Assembly: GCA_002368955.1 (NCBI GenBank) | Contig: DFDY01000150.1 | Location: 13,202-19,898, forward strand | Direction: 5' to 3' | DNA: 6,697 bases | Origin: Bacteroidales bacterium UBA3816 | GTDB taxonomy: Bacteria; Bacteroidota; Bacteroidia; Bacteroidales; P3 | Part shown: in pieces, positions 6,500-6,697 of the stretch | How positions within the stretch are numbered: the stretch's first letter is position 1 | Layout of the letters: each line of letters starts with the position of its first letter | Program-made: the position numbers and the translations under genes | The notes under the pieces: model-generated | Databases searched by the model: none | Told to the model about the DNA's origin: nothing | What the model saw: only the letters and a program-made list of their open reading frames with translations

Positions 6500-6559
6500 A
6501 TCGGTCATAAACATACCTAAAATAGTGAAATAGATTGAAACGTCGGCCTAATGACCGAT
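6500..6559. repeat. 9-bp inverted repeat with a 42-base spacer
   Basis: ATCGGTCAT (6500-6508) recurs as its exact reverse complement ATGACCGAT (6551-6559). The AT-rich spacer holds no reading frame. Possible explanations are a long-loop RNA hairpin, paired binding sites for one regulator, or the ends of a tiny decayed element. No target-site duplication was seen next to it. Confidence 0.35.
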
Positions 6560-6570
6560 GGTGTGTTCTA

Positions 6571-6578
6571 TATATTTG
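6571..6578 (+). promoter_or_regulatory. Possible rightward -7 box
   Basis: TATATTTG fits TAnnTTTG on the plus strand, but no TTTG-like -33 box lies 19-21 bases upstream. If real, it would start a rightward transcript just before the hairpin cluster, for a gene beyond the window. Confidence 0.2.
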
Positions 6579-6589
6579 TTTCCATTGTC

Positions 6590-6685
6590 GCGTCCCGTCG
6601 GGACGCAGTTTACTGACGTCTGAGTATCACGGCACTGCGCCTTCGGCTTGTACCGTGTTATTAATAGTCTCACCCCTTCTGGGTG
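6590..6685. repeat. Cluster of three GC-rich palindromes (REP-like intergenic repeat)
   Basis: Three hairpins follow one another in AT-rich DNA. The first is GCGTCCCG/CGGGACGC (6590-6606), perfect with a one-base centre. The second is CACGGCAC/GTACCGTG (6628-6657), with one mismatch and an inner GCC-TTC-GGC tip. The third is CACCC/GGGTG (6671-6685) with loop CTTCT. Each tip is a C-rich run, a short pyrimidine-rich spacer and a G-rich run, and the centres are about 35-45 bases apart. None is followed by a U-run on either strand, so they are not ordinary terminators. They look like an interspersed palindromic element, but membership of any family is inference. Confidence 0.5.
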
Positions 6686-6697
6686 ATTTATAGAAGT

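Larger units (their letters stand above)
6299..6697. other. Right-hand intergenic region without a gene
   Basis: No open reading frame longer than about 20 codons with a plausible start was found here on either strand outside the short leader. It contains the untranslated leader of the His-rich gene (about 6299-6364), its promoter (6370-6399), an AT-rich tract (about 6378-6420), a 9-bp inverted repeat (6500-6559) and a cluster of GC-rich hairpins (6590-6685). Nothing recognisable was seen in 6421-6499. Confidence 0.6.

Noticed and set aside
6671..6690. CACCC/GGGTG hairpin as a rho-independent terminator
   Set aside because: It is followed by ATTTATAG on one strand and AGACTATT on the other. 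Neither has a U-run, so it was grouped with the palindrome cluster instead.
6590..6697. CRISPR array
   Set aside because: The three hairpins differ in sequence and there are no identical direct repeats with regular unique spacers.

Overview
This window looks like chromosomal DNA from a member of the Bacteroidota, most likely order Bacteroidales. Three things point that way. Two promoters fit the unusual Bacteroidetes consensus (TTTG, about 20 bases, TAnnTTTG). No gene has a convincing Shine-Dalgarno site. GC-rich genes, with many G/C third positions, are set in very AT-rich intergenic DNA. The genus cannot be named from this sequence.

Every gene lies on the minus strand, so the region reads right to left. 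At the right, about 400 bases (6299-6697) hold no gene. They carry the promoter and leader of the first gene, an isolated 9-bp inverted repeat, and a cluster of three GC-rich hairpins at 6590-6685 that looks like an intergenic palindromic repeat. The operon follows: a 112-residue histidine-rich envelope protein (5960-6298), then a complete tripartite heavy-metal efflux system. That system is a CzcB/CusB-type lipoprotein adaptor (4733-5848), a CzcA/CusA-type RND proton/metal antiporter (1634-4726) and a CzcC/TolC-type outer-membrane channel (368-1618). The last three genes are 6 and 15 bases apart and must be one transcript. The small gene lies 110 bases upstream, and its promoter is the only good one found for the whole set. 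Two hairpins, the second followed by a U-run, end the operon at 300-365.

Immediately beyond the terminator a second unit begins: a close match to the Bacteroidetes promoter (257-288) and a full cobalamin (vitamin B12) riboswitch (about 72-247). The controlled gene lies off the left edge, and only a possible ATG (bases 6-4) is inside. A B12 uptake or B12-related gene is expected there.

Working together, the adaptor should link the inner-membrane pump to the outer-membrane channel, so that metal ions leave the cell directly. The small protein may bind or sense metal in the periplasm. By-eye comparison with E. coli CusA finds none of its three copper/silver-binding methionines, which favours a divalent ion such as Zn, Co, Ni or Cd. 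The pump is unusual in having Asn instead of Asp at one of the acidic positions in transmembrane helix 4. The system is not novel as a whole. The points worth a second look are that substitution, the His-rich leader gene, the hairpins between genes, the right-edge palindrome cluster, and the metal-efflux/B12 juxtaposition.
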